Source of the DNA: Kalaharituber pfeilii
Taxonomy: Eukaryota > Ascomycota > Pezizomycetes > Pezizales > Pezizaceae
NCBI GenBank assembly: GCA_015179045.1
Contig: WHUZ01000011.1
Coordinates: 682,001-746,000, forward strand
DNA length: 64,000 nucleotides
Reading direction: 5' to 3'
Below, piece by piece: positions 10,817 to 22,500 of the stretch. A program made the position numbers and the translations under genes. How positions within the stretch are numbered: position 1 is the first letter of the stretch; the number at the start of each line of letters is the position of its first letter. Below the pieces are notes generated by a model that was not told the origin of the DNA, did no database searches, and saw only the letters and a list, made by a program, of their open reading frames with translations.

Positions 10817-11591
10817 CATATGATAGAACTGTCCTCTCCTTTAGAACTACTCTCCTTTATAGCTACTGTTGCGTATCAGTTCTCTAATTTTACCGCCACC
10901 ACCAGCCAGAACCTAGCATCCTCAACAACAACCCAGTATCTGAACTAGTATTCAGCTCTCAAAATGACTATTGTTATTGATGTGTTTTTGTGTTTGACAA
11001 GTAAAACGAGAGATGAAGAGGAGGTGTAGCCTGGCAACCCAAAATATATGATGATCTATCGCCATGATACTACGTGTAACCGGTGGAAAGGATAAAAGTG
11101 AGGCAGTATAAATATTAGAATTCAGAGGAGTAAATTTAGGGACTGAGTGAATAGAAGGGGGTTCATACTGCAGAGGTGTACCAGCAAAGTATGATGACTC
11201 TACTGGCAGTGAAGGTCCAGGTAGAAAATATGGTGAGTACGAAGTGTTATGACTTCGACTCGAAGCTTCTGGATTTCAGGGCATTGGAAGGTAGTTTTGC
11301 CTTTGCCTTTGCCTGGCACTCCTCACATGATACTTGTAAACACATAGTATCATGGCGATAGATCATCATATATTTTGGGTTCCCAGGCCACACCTCCTCT
11401 TCATCTCTCATTTTGCTTGTCAAACACAAAAACACATCAATAACAATAGTCATTTTGAGAGCTGAATACTAGTTCAGATACTGGGTTGTTGTTGAGGATG
11501 CTAGGTTCTGGCTGGTGGTGGCGGTAAAATTAGAGAACTGATACGCAACAGTAGCTGTAAAGGAGAGTAGTTCTAAAGGAGGGGACAGTTC
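10817..11591. mobile_element. 775-bp foldback (palindromic) insertion in the pogo-like right repeat
   Basis: Arms at about 10824-11079 and 11338-11593 are near-perfect reverse complements of about 255 bp around a 258-bp unique core. Comparison with the uninterrupted left repeat at 8574-8576 shows the insertion point precisely: CCCTC-TA at 10815-10816 and TA-TGCTC at 11592. The insertion is thus flanked by duplicated TA. The left end carries an extra 7-9 bases before the arm begins. There is no coding capacity, so it looks like a non-autonomous foldback/MITE-type element moved by a TA-targeting transposase. Confidence 0.8.
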
Positions 11592-12412
11592 TATGCTCAT
11601 GAGAGGCTCTAATTTGAAATAGTCTGAATTAAAACCCCTGACAACACAGATCTTGGCCTGCATGCTCCCCGTGTCGTATCCCTGCTCCCAGTTCAGCCAT
11701 CCGGCAGACAAGTTCTGCCGCTTAAAGGGATACCGGATGGCCTCTGTCTGCGACATCCGTTCCCCATACAAATTGCCCTTGCTCCTTGCTATACCGGACC
11801 GGATAGAAATCTCCAGACAAGTACCCCTCTGCCTCCATACAAATAATATTTACTATACCGGACACACTAATACTAATACATCTTAGTCCACGGAGTACTC
11901 CATTTCACACTTGGCTGCCATCACTGCTGCCACCACTGCTGTCACTGCTTCTGCTAATGCCGTTGCTACTACTGGCTACCATCACTTGCTACAATGTTGT
12001 CCGAGTAATGGAAACTGGGCACTTCGTTGCTTCTTGTTCCATTAATTGCTAACCACTTACCACTTTGTTTCAAAATACCTGACTAAGTAGGTACAGCTAC
12101 TGATCAGCTTAAAATGATGAATTAGATACCTAGGATATCAAAGTTAAGTTAAAGTACAGTAATCTTACCAATTTCATCTCAAAAATGTTTATCAAATTCA
12201 CTTAACTTTTCTTTAGCATATTTTGGTTCTAGTCAATGTACATATTTGATGCTTCTCAAGCACACTTTAGGCCCGACGTTTTCTAGATTTCGTGACCGAT
12301 GCATATTGATGTCTTTGGCTGGGTGTGAACAAGTTGATGTTTACTTCGCTCATCTCCTATTTCAGTAATTAATTGAATTTACCACCCCCTGTCTGCCAAG
12401 CATTTTATTCTA

Positions 12413-12582
12413 TACCGGAACCTTGCTATACCGGACGAAAATTGCCAGATTTTAGTGATCCGGTATAGCAAGGGTAGACTACTCTTTTCGTCCGGAATTG
12501 TTAGGGCGTCCGGTATAGCAAGGGCAATTTGCATGGGGAACGGATGTCACAGGCAGTGGCCATCCGGTATAGCAAGGGTAAA
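12413..12582. repeat. Cluster of CCTTGCTATACCGG terminal-repeat motifs in both orientations
   Basis: Copies or near copies lie at about 12419-12434 (forward), 12459-12475, 12510-12525 and 12565-12580 (reverse). The interval 12507-12580 is an inverted, diverged copy of 11733-11800, sharing the GGCC-ATCCGGTAT and CGGATGTC blocks. This points to several overlapping or partially duplicated transposon ends. Confidence 0.65.
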
Positions 12583-13502
12583 CTTAGCCTCGTCCCCAGG
12601 GTAAACTGTACTGTAACAAGCAAGTGGACGGCTGCACGCATCATTCCACAGTATTCTACTGTACTCTACAAGTTTGTCAGAAGTAGGGTACTAGTACAGC
12701 TCACCTCCGATTGCTTAAACGGAATGTTCCAGGGAGTGAATTACTTGGACACCGAATTCGAAGCTAAAGCTAGAGCAAGTTACGTCCCGAAAAATTCGAT
12801 TTACCGAAGCTTTTTTTTTTTTTTGGTTCAAAAGCTGCGATAGCTGAAAGTTAAGAATTTCAGCAGGGGATATGAAACCGATTGGAGAAAATTGAGCTTC
12901 GTCTTTGTACTAGTATCATTACTGATTAATGGAGGAAAGCGGAATAGTTCTTTAATGTATGATCATTCTTTCTGGCAGGCTGGCTTGGAGATTTGCACAT
13001 TCAAAGCCGGTTTATATGCATATACTGGTTGGCAAGCCAAGGCGGCCTCGAGACTGAGCGGAAGTGGTGTAGCTCTCACTGAGGTGGTTGTGCTAAAGCA
13101 GACAACTCGAGCGCATACGGAAGCCGTCTTGTAACCGATACAAGCGCAACCATATAAGCAGTCTTATACGAAGCTCGCCGTTCAACTAGACTATCATAGG
13201 GCATGTCTGCCTTTCAGTCGCTTACCTCCCAGAAACCATCTGTTCGTGACCCCATCCCATTCCCTTGAAAAGACATACAACGGCCTGTATGACAGCTTTC
13301 TATCTTATTGTCAAAGTTTATATATACATCAAAACATACAAAGTATAAATATACTAAAGCCTTTCATGTTCACAGACAATTGTGATTTTTTGGATTTTTC
13401 GCTTTTCGTTTAACGCACTCAAATAAGGCGAACGAATGAAGTAAGACAGACAAGACAAGACAAAGCCAAAGTAATAGTAACATTAGACCCTGCTAGGTAA
13501 TT
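12482..13502. other. Intergenic: transposon-end debris and kexin 3' region
   Basis: Beyond the TIR-like cluster, a poly-T run lies near 12811-12824 and no coding domain is recognisable. The right half is the downstream region of the minus-strand kexin gene. Confidence 0.5.
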
Positions 13503-16500
13503 CTATCCTCTACTCCTTCCCAGTAGTGCCTCTCTATCCCCGCCAATCTCCCTCTTCCCCTCGTCAATCCCATGTATCTCCTCCTCCACCTCCAACTCAT
13601 AATCCCTCTCCCTCACATTCCTATACTGTTTCTCTTCATCGTCATCACTGAATATGTCCTCTTCCTCCTCGTCATCGCTCGCCCCAAACGCATCATATAG
13701 TTCCTTCGCCTTTCTGCGTCCCGTGCCGACGGCGGCGCGACGCCGATTCGAGCCACCTGGCATTGCACCTTCGCCGTCGTAGTCGTCGTCCTCTAGCACT
13801 GCGAATTCATAGTTGCTGCTGGTGGCTCTGCGCTTGCGGCGCTGAACACACAGGTATATCGCGACGCCTGCAATGAAGAGCACGATAATGACTAGGGCGC
13901 CGTAGATCCACCCTTGGGTTTTGCCGGAGACACCAAAGGTAGGGAGGAAGGAGGGAAGGAATTGTGGACGGTCGTTATTGAGGTCGGTATTTGCGAGTGC
14001 AGGGTCGATGGACTGAGTTGGGGATTGGGCCGCTGCAGTGTCTATGGGAGGAATGGAGCTAGACAAGCTGGTATCTACGGTGTTGGAAGCGGCGTCTGTG
14101 GGCTCAACAGAATTGCTTGATTCAGACGGCTTGGGTTTTGAGTTGACGGGCCTCTCGATATGGTCTGAGGGGGTACTTAGAGGAGCTTCAGAGGTGGAGG
14201 TATGTTGGATGCTTGTCGTATGCACAGATGCAGTAGATGTGAATGGGTGAGGGATGGGGTGGGTATTGTTCATGGGGTCTCCAGGTAGCGGATGCAGGAC
14301 GGCTTGTTCGGGGTCGAGGGACTCGCCCCATATGGTTATCTTCCAGTCTACCAAGGTTCCGGTTTGGCCGTTTGTGACTTTGTCCATGACCATGATGGTC
14401 CAGTCCCCAATACCGTCCTCGCCCCTAGATAGCAAAATATTGGTCAGTACCACCGAAGTGGGAAATAGATTTCCCAGGCCGAGTGAGTGAGGGCTATGAC
14501 ATACCAATGCTTCACCGACATGAACGTCCAATTATCATACCCATGCGGACTGTTATCATCCCTTCTCGCCGTCGCAATATGCGACACAATCCCCTTAGGA
14601 CTAATTAGATCCACCATAACATCCCCCCTCCTCTGATGACGCAAGTTTATTGTCACGGTAACATGCTCAACCCTTTCAAAATTCGCGCTCTTGAGATCCT
14701 CTGCGTTGATACTGATATGACTCCTGAGCCCAACGCTGCCCTCTGGGATCGCGGTGTTGACGACCAGCAGCGGCGAGTGGAACCAAGCTTGCGGTTTAAC
14801 GAGTTGCCAGGTCTTTGCGGCCTCGACAATAGCGTAAGCGTCTAATGACCCGTACCCGTAGCGGTGGTTGAACTTCTTGCCAATAGCTGTAGTTTCCCAG
14901 TCGGGGTCACTATCCTGCACTTGCAGAGCTGTCTCCACACATAAATATTGGAGGTCACGCCAGGTCAGGTCGGGACGAACCGAGAGTACTAGAGCAAAAA
15001 TCCCGGCAGCCAATGGTGCAGCTGCTGAGGTGCCTCCATGCTGACCAGAGCAGGCATTGGTTCCAACATCTGTCGTGTGCTGTACATCCCATTAGGCCCT
15101 TGTTTCATCAGTATAAGATATGGGGCCTGTCTTACAATAGCATCGTTACTACCACTACTATACGTAACCACCATATTCGCCGAGCACGACTCAGAATAAT
15201 ATGGATGCTCCCCTTTCCTATCTATGGCACCAACAGTGATGCTATAAATGCTGTTGGTGTACCCATCAAAGTTACAATTATCATCGTAACCCGCTCCATT
15301 TCCGGAAGCAAACACAAAAACTGAACCAAGCCCGTGGCGTCCGTTCTGGATTCCATTCACCATTGCTCTCTTGATGAGAATCCCGGGGGCATCCATTGCT
15401 CTTCCATCGTCTGGAGGGCCCCAGCTGCAGGAATAGATGTGGTTATCATGGTACGCATAGTTGAGTGCAATTGCTTCGTCTGCATCCGTGATTTGTTTCG
15501 ATAATATTCGGATGCCTATGGAATGTCAGAATATGATGCCGGAGTTAGCGTTATATAATCTTACCAGAGATCCTGGAATTCCATGCTACACCCACACCGC
15601 ATACATCATTCTTGACGGCTGCGACTTCACCAGCACATCTTGTTCCATGCCTGTCATCAGAAAGCCGTGGTTTGGGCTCCGGTTCATTGTCGTTAAAATC
15701 ATAAGAACCCTCCGGAAACTATCCTTTGGTCAGCTTGACATCGGAACCGAGCTAGGTAGGCCAAGTGTACATAATTATCTTTGAGGTCATCGCTGTACAT
15801 GTCAAGACCATCGTCTACGATAGAGACTGTAACATTGTGACCAGTAATCCCTAAAGGTAATCAGCTATTGAATCTGTAAAATGAAGGAAAGCTGGATGAA
15901 GCGAACCTTGCTTCCATACGCCAGTAACGTTGACATCGTTACCTCGCTGTATAGGATTGAACTGTTCAATTGTCAGCTTGCGCATCGTCAAGCGCCGGCG
16001 CAATTCTTACAAGATGCCACTGTTGATAAAATATTGGGTCATGGATATCTAGAACTTCCATAAGCTCTTCTAGAATTACTCGGCCATCGTCTGGACTTGA
16101 CTGTCTCCGTAATGGTGGTGGTGATGATGGTGGTGGTGGTCTTTGCCGCTTCACCAATTTCTTCAACTTTTGCTTCTCGGCGAATAATATCGATTCATAT
16201 AGCGGATCCGGGCCGGCGTCCCTTTTTCTTCTTTCGCGATAAATCTGAATTTTATCTCCAACAATATCTCGTTTTCCGGAGCTTCCTGAAAATAGGTGAT
16301 GGTTGGCTAACTCCCCAATTGGCCCCTCATACTCAAGTCCAAAGTGTCGAGCCACAACATCCGGAGACGCGATATTAGCCAGCTCAAAAGCGTAGTAATC
16401 CTTCTTCTGGTAGTCCCGAGGGCGAAGTTGCCTTGCCGATAGAGGCGTGTTTGCGAGTACCTCACCCTGGCACTGTAGAAGAGCCAGCCATAGAAAAAAG

Positions 16501-16514
16501 GCTGTTAAGCGCAT
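13503..16514 (-). CDS. KEX2: Kexin, Kex2-type proprotein convertase
   Basis: Seven exons on the minus strand, 16514-16011, 15961-15907, 15850-15771, 15718-15565, 15515-15136, 15079-14505 and 14424-13503, give 889 residues. It is a late-Golgi, Ca2+-dependent subtilisin-family protease that cleaves after Lys-Arg/Arg-Arg. Seen in order: a signal peptide ([21 protein letters not shown]), a prodomain with dibasic sites including VKRQ, catalytic Asp in SIVDDGLD (about 199), His in [10 protein letters not shown] (about 237), oxyanion Asn in ASGNGA (about 337), Ser in [12 protein letters not shown] (about 409), a P/Homo-B domain, a Ser/Thr-rich stalk, one membrane helix at about 754-775 and an acidic cytosolic tail. 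The ATG at 16514 was preferred over one 18 codons upstream because it starts directly at the signal peptide. The family matures secreted hormones, toxins and wall enzymes; TOS1-like wall proteins pass the same route. Confidence 0.96.
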
Positions 16515-17018
16515 CGTTGCAATGTCTGCTTTTGGGAAGTATTTGAACGAAAAGCCGGACTCTTGCAAGAGACGTCAGGCGGCGCTAAGTGCTTGCGTGG
16601 CCAGATAACAGGATCCCTGGGTTACGACTCCTTCATTCACGGGTTGAAGCGGCTAGAAGAATGAAACGGCGATATAATCGGATAATTGATAAGTTCAATT
16701 GAGCTTCGAGGTATATTGCCCCGGAAAAATGCAGAACTTCGACGAGGTAGTAGATTAAATGTTGTTTTGGGGGTAGGGGAGGGGGACCAAAGGTGCAGTT
16801 GTAGGTGTCGAGACGTCAAGGGACCGTTGAATTCGGGGAGCGTATGAAGCTAGCCGTATCCACTGTATAATACAATTCTTTGAGGGTATATCGGCTACGA
16901 AGCACCGCTCGTAGCAAGGCGTAGCAAATCGTAGCAATCTATAGTAACGAAGGGTATTAAGAGAGATGTCTGGGTGGGAGCAAGTAATGAAGACGGAGAG
17001 AACGAGGCGCAGTCGGCG

Positions 17019-17048
17019 AGGCTTGAGGCTTGAGGCTTGAGGCTTGAG
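17019..17048. repeat. Short tandem repeat (GAGGCTT-type units)
   Basis: GAGGCTT recurs four times in a row with an interposed GA, forming a perfect head-to-tail microsatellite-like tract. Confidence 0.8.
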
Positions 17049-18857
17049 TCGATAGAAGCGCAGGCAGCAGACGGTCTAGCTGGGAGCTTGCCCTCAGGCG
17101 GGTGCGCCGCCCGGGCAGCTGCTTACTCCTGTTGTACCCTACCCGCAAATGGCTACCAGGCTGGCACTGCTGGTGAGTCCAGCAGCGGAGACTAGCGCCC
17201 GGATGGAGCTCAGGAAGCACTCCACAGGGCTTAAGAGCAGAAAGTGCAAGCACCCCCTCAACCCGTGACCAGTGAGTAGAGAGGATAAAGCTGTGAGCAG
17301 ATGATGCGAACGTTGTACAGTACTTTATGGCGCATTCAGGCACGCCTCTACGTGTCAAGGGAGGCCGCACGCGCCTGTCAAGCTCGCAAAATATGCGCCT
17401 ACGCAGCTGCTTCGAACTCTGGGCATTAAACATTGCACTGGTTTCTCACTTTTGTGCCCTAGCTCGCTCCACATTACGGTTCCTGCCAAGGCCCCAACGA
17501 TCCGCTCCTACCGCAATGGCCAAGGGGAGCGCTCCCGGAGACTCGCGTGCGGGCGGCTTACCCTCAACTTGAGTTGCTTCGCTCATCGATTCGTACAACT
17601 GTTAATCAAATTCTCTGCCCCTATGGCTCGAGCGATTCTGGCAAGAGTCCCTATCGGGAAGGAATTCTAGATTGAGAGTCGAAAGGATTGACCTCAATTC
17701 TGTATACACCTTTATGCGGCAGATACATCGGCAACAGTCTCATCAATCCTTCTAAATCGATAACCATTCAAGAATTATCCCAGAGCCCCTTGTTTAGAGC
17801 TTAAAGAGAAGCCGTATGCTCCTTTCGCAGGGCCCGCACAGAAAAAAATAATTCTGGCAATTGTGGGCACGCAGGCAGAATAAGACGTCAATAGGCTTGC
17901 GGATCCGAAGACTAACTCGATCAGCACAATGTTCAATTGGCATTGAGCCATATCTGTTCAGGCTGCATAAATACTGTTGTCCAACAATCCATGCCCTTGA
18001 ATTGCAATTGCTCACCGTTGTCCTAGCCAATCCATCGCCTTAACCAGTACCTAGGGGTAAATTCAGGCTTCATCTTCCTGAAGACTAAGTCTATTGCTTG
18101 GAGACCAATACCACGGGGTTGTGAGTTTATGTGTATGGCTTCTGATCAGCGCGGGAAGTCTCGCTGATTGGTAGTCAAGGCCACCAACTTGTGCAGCCGT
18201 AAAGAAGAGGAAGCAAAGCAATGGATATTTTGTTGCGTCTCAGAAAGAAGATAAGGATTCTGCACTGCTTATTAGTTACCCCCTCTTAATGGTTGCTCCA
18301 TAATGCTTGTAGACTTGTAGGATTGACAATAACACATGAATCTAATAAGTCGTTAAACCTTTCCTTTGATTTAGGGTAGTGCCATCCATTGATTGACGTT
18401 CAGTGGGTTTCCAGCCCTGTGAAGTTAGATTTCTGTAAAGCGTTTCATAATAAACTTCACGATTAGCGGTTGACAGAGCTTATGAGCCCCCTGAAGAAAT
18501 ATAATATAACGTCCTTTTTCATTCCCAGTGATTGCTGTGGCACCGAACCAAGAAAGCTGAGGTACCAGCGGCTTCTATCATAACCTTGATGCTTTCCATA
18601 GGGAAAGCCAAGTGATCGGGGGTGCCGGATGGCAGGATAACATGCACCAAGGATCGAAGTGGCTTAACAGACTGCTTAGAGCTTGGATCCCAGAGATCTG
18701 TTACGCTGTGTGATGCAGCTGGGCCCTGACCTGTCGTCAGTTCCCATGTGTACTATTAGGATAAGCCTGATTGCGTCTTTGCAGCTGGGCGCAATATGTA
18801 GCCCTAGCCTCGGCCCAATGGCCCCTTCGTGTGCATTGGGAGAGGCGTGACATGGCC

Positions 18858-18890
18858 GGGGGGATGGGGGTGGGGGTGGGGGTGGGCGGG
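18858..18890 (+). other. G-tract array with G-quadruplex potential
   Basis: Four runs of five to six G separated by one or two bases, then two G3 runs (GGGGGGATGGGGGTGGGGGT.. pattern). This satisfies the usual G4 spacing rule. No function is shown. Confidence 0.6.
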
Positions 18891-19520
18891 CAGCAGTACG
18901 GAGTGTTCCGGTGCGCGAAATGTTAACGCCCCAGGGATCGAGAAGGAGAAAAGGAAAACAGAGCAAAAAGGAAAAGAAAGGAACGGGAGGGAAAGAGCGA
19001 GATCCATTGCCCTCGATCAGAGCAAGCAGTGATCACGTCGCGGTGCTCCGGGCTCGTACCCGCGATCGAGCGAGGCAATCCAGACTACAGCCGAATCTGC
19101 ATCGCTGCTGCTCACAGCACGCAGCACGCAGCACGCAGCACAGCGCCCTGGGAGCCTGGCGCGGGAGTTGAGGCCCGCCGACGTCGACGGAGGGAAGGCG
19201 TCGAGCTGCCGAAGCGCCTACGCGAGTGCAGTCCATCGCATCTCGATCTGTAGCGGCATCGGCGGCCGTCGAGCGCGAGTGCAGGCCAGCCAGAGGACAT
19301 GCACCGCGCTGGGCGCCCCAGGCCAGTGGCATCCAGACGCAGCGAGCCGATGGGGCTGACCAGCGCCCAGATCCGCCTGGCAGGCCCGCACGCTCGCCCC
19401 AGTCCCAGTCGCACGCCCACGAACCGCACCCGCCGACAGTCGCCCTGCGCGCGCGCAGCCCAGCCCGAAGCCCGCCTCTGAAGCCCGCGACCCAGCCGAC
19501 GAGCGACGCCCACCGCGACC

Positions 19521-22500
19521 GTGACCGCGCCGCCCCGCACCGCCCGCACCGCCCGCACCGCTCGCACCGCTTGTGGCCGCCCCCCCCCCCCCCCCGCCCG
19601 GCCAGACAGCCCCCCCAGCCCCAGCCCCTGCTCCTGCCCCCAACCCCCAACCCCTGACGCTCCCCCCCCCACAACCGGCACGCTGGAGGACGACAGGCTC
19701 TCCGAGAGGTCGCATGCGTCCTCGGCCATCCCCTCCCCCCTCTACCCGACCGAGCTCGCCCCCCGCCCCTCCACGCACCGCCCCAGGCACCACCTCCCTC
19801 CCCCCGACGCTCGCTACTCCAGAGTGCCCGTAGCCCCCTCTGCTGCCAGCACTGCCACTACCTCTAAGCCTTCCGATGGAGAAGTGACGCACAAATCCCA
19901 GCGATCTCAGTGGTCTCAGAAATCGTCGCATGCCTCTGGAAACAGAAACACCATTGTGTCTGCTGCCGGAAGCCCACTGGCGAGCTCCTCTTCACGGCCG
20001 TCCAGGACATCGACTGTAGGTGGTGGACGTTTCGAATTTGCCTCTGATCGGTCCCCACTTCAAAAACTGGAACTTGAATTGCAGATCATCAGCAACGAGG
20101 ATGCCGAGGAGACTACACCGGGTATCAGAAGAACTCTAAGCAGACACCAAACCGAACGCCTGCATCGAAGTATCACTGTGACTTCAAGACTCGGTAGTTC
20201 TGGTAGGAGTCAAGACAGCAGCAGTGGAGAGCTCAATGGCTCAAATCGGAGAAGTGTTTTTTATGAGCCAATGGGACCTACAGGGAGGCAGAATGATTAT
20301 GTTGTGCCGAAGAGGAATGGGACAGACCGTCGTCAACGGAACAATGGAAGCGGAATTCGCCACTCTCGCAGGCGTCGAGACAGTTCAAGCTCAAGCTCGA
20401 GCTCAAGCTCCAGTTCCAGCGATGACAATGTTAGAAACGGCACAAAAGGCAACGAAAGGATCATGCGAGATCAAATTGCCCATCTAACTATTGGGGATAC
20501 GGAATTGAGGGATCATTTTACTGATGAATTACTACATGAAGAACCCTGGCCTGACTATGATGCCGCTGTCCATGATGAAGGTATGCCGTTTTCATTGTCA
20601 GAGTCTCTTGCATCGAGCTTGCTTATTTTTTCCTTCCTCTCCTGATACCCCCTTTCTCTCATGATTCAAAACCCTTTGCTCCAACAGTCAAAAGTTTTTC
20701 ACCCATAGCGCCCTGGTAAGGAAGCCGAATTTCTGTATTCGAAGTCGCGAAAGCTCTCAACAGCTCCTGCTGCTCCACACTCTTCTACAAATGTTCTGCA
20801 ACGTCCCAATAGTCTTCCAGATAATGTTCCTCCTTATGAGATCACATCAACGCTAATGCAATATTTAAATGCAATTCCTTCCCGACCAGTTCCTGAGCCC
20901 TCGATATTCATACCAGAGCTGTATATCAAGTGCGGGCCTCTGCTACGGTTTGCAGGACTTAGGCGAAATAGTACCAACGTTAAATCGGCGAAGCGCGGCC
21001 CACCACCGATGGCAAAGGACGAGACAGAGGTTTGGAGAGGAAGCATCATGATAGTTACGGCGGATGATCGCTCATCATACAATCCTCCACCCCGGCTAAG
21101 ATTATTTGCTCAGTCCATAGAGCTTTCAACTGCTGGGGTTATGCAGATCCTTCCGGTCGACGAGGATCTCTAGCAAGTAGTTGGTGTAAGAAAGATGGTG
21201 AAAAGCAACAGAAGTTTAGAGATGTAATGGGTACCAGGTTACTTTCTGAAAGGGGTACGACTTGGTGGAGATTCACAATTGAGATTGAGTTATCTGATAA
21301 GGTACGTTATCAGCTTCAAAGCCAGTCGGCGTAATGCTAATGTTTCAGGAAGCAAGCGCGGATCGCTTATCGAATAAATCATGGCCCATCAATAGCTTTC
21401 TGGGTACCTGCTCGAGAAGAAACCATGAATATAATGTTTCATAGCTGCAATGGATTCAGCCTGGGAATAAATCCAGTGGCCTTTAGTGGGCCGGACCCAA
21501 TGTGGCGAGATGTGCTAAAAGGTAATGCATATATATACAGATCATGTGAATAGTCCTAACTAGGTGGTAGCTCATCGAGAAAAACCATTCCATGTCATGA
21601 TTGGGGGCGGAGACCAAGGTAAGATCAACTTGTTGGTTTACTCGCACGCTTGCTGAGATTGTACAGTATACAACGACGCTGTTGCCGAGCAGACAGTCCT
21701 CTTTCGAGAATGGCTCACTGCCAAAAATCCTATTCATAAATACACCGCTGATTGGACCCCTGAGTTAGCTGACGAACTTGAGAATTTTTACTTCGAAAGA
21801 TACTGTGAGTAAACGTCTCCAATTGATTCTTTATGTGTTACTCACTTCTTTACAAACAGGTAATTGGTTCTCCCAAGGACTTTTTGGTATTGCAAATTCT
21901 CAAATTCCCATGATCAATATTTGGGATGATCACGATATTATCGATGGATTTGGTAGTTATCCGAGTCCATTCAATGGTTGTCCCGTCTTTGCGGGCCTGG
22001 GAAGGATTGCCCATAAACATTACTTGCTATTTCAGCATCAAACTCAGGTCCACGAAAGTGAAACTCATGAGCCAAGCTGGATTATGGGGGCTGCCCCAGG
22101 CCCTTACATTCCTGAGAGGAGTCGAAGCCTCTTCATGTTTCTAGGGAGAAAAGTTGCCTTCCTTGGACTGGATTGCCGAACTGAGAGACAGGTAAGGACA
22201 GTTGTGTTGCCATTTCTAACAAGCTCCAGAAGCTAATTGAAATCTCGTTAGAGGGATGTCATTGTAACTCCAGAAACATACAAGCTTATTTTTGAACGGG
22301 CACGCAGAGAGATCGTTAAAGGAATTACAAAACATTTAATTGTCTTACTTGGAGTGCCAATTGCCTACCCTAGACTTGTCTGGCTCGAAACTTTGTGCGT
22401 TTATATTCGAAATCCTATTACGTATAAGCAGGCCTAATCGTTTGTTCTGAAACGTAGGTTAACTTCGAAATTGATGGATCCACTGAAAGCACTTGCCCGG

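Larger units (their letters stand above)
8386..12479 (+). mobile_element. pogo/Fot1-like DNA transposon, about 4.1 kb, nested and degenerate
   Basis: The left end GTCTACCCTTGCTATACCGG at 8386 is matched exactly by its reverse complement ending at 12479, and both are flanked by TA (8384-8385 and 12480-12481), the usual pogo/Tc1-mariner target duplication. Inside lie a degenerate DDE_1 transposase (8708-10502) and a subterminal inverted repeat: 8435-8575 pairs with 11592-11732, and 8574-8618 pairs with 10772-10816. The gap between the two right-hand pieces is filled by a separate foldback insertion (10817-11591). Extra copies of the CCTTGCTATACCGG motif at about 12419 and 12460 make the exact right boundary uncertain; the original element may have ended near 11740-11800 with the rest acquired later. 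Confidence 0.7.
16515..19520. other. 3-kb intergenic region with GC-rich right end
   Basis: No gene could be supported. It contains a short tandem repeat of GAGGCTT units near 17019-17048, a G-tract array near 18858-18890, and from about 19030 a strongly GC-rich stretch that continues into the PhoD-like gene. In the GC-rich part both strands stay open by composition alone, so long frames there carry no weight. Promoters of kexin and of the PhoD-like gene must lie here. Confidence 0.5.

Noticed and set aside
16515..16568. Kexin start 18 codons upstream
   Set aside because: Would put a charged segment before the signal peptide; the downstream ATG begins the hydrophobic leader directly.
19033..19931. 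Long overlapping open frames on both strands in the GC-rich island
   Set aside because: Open on both strands because of base composition; Gly/Arg/Pro/Ala-rich with no domain and overlapping the PhoD-like first exon.
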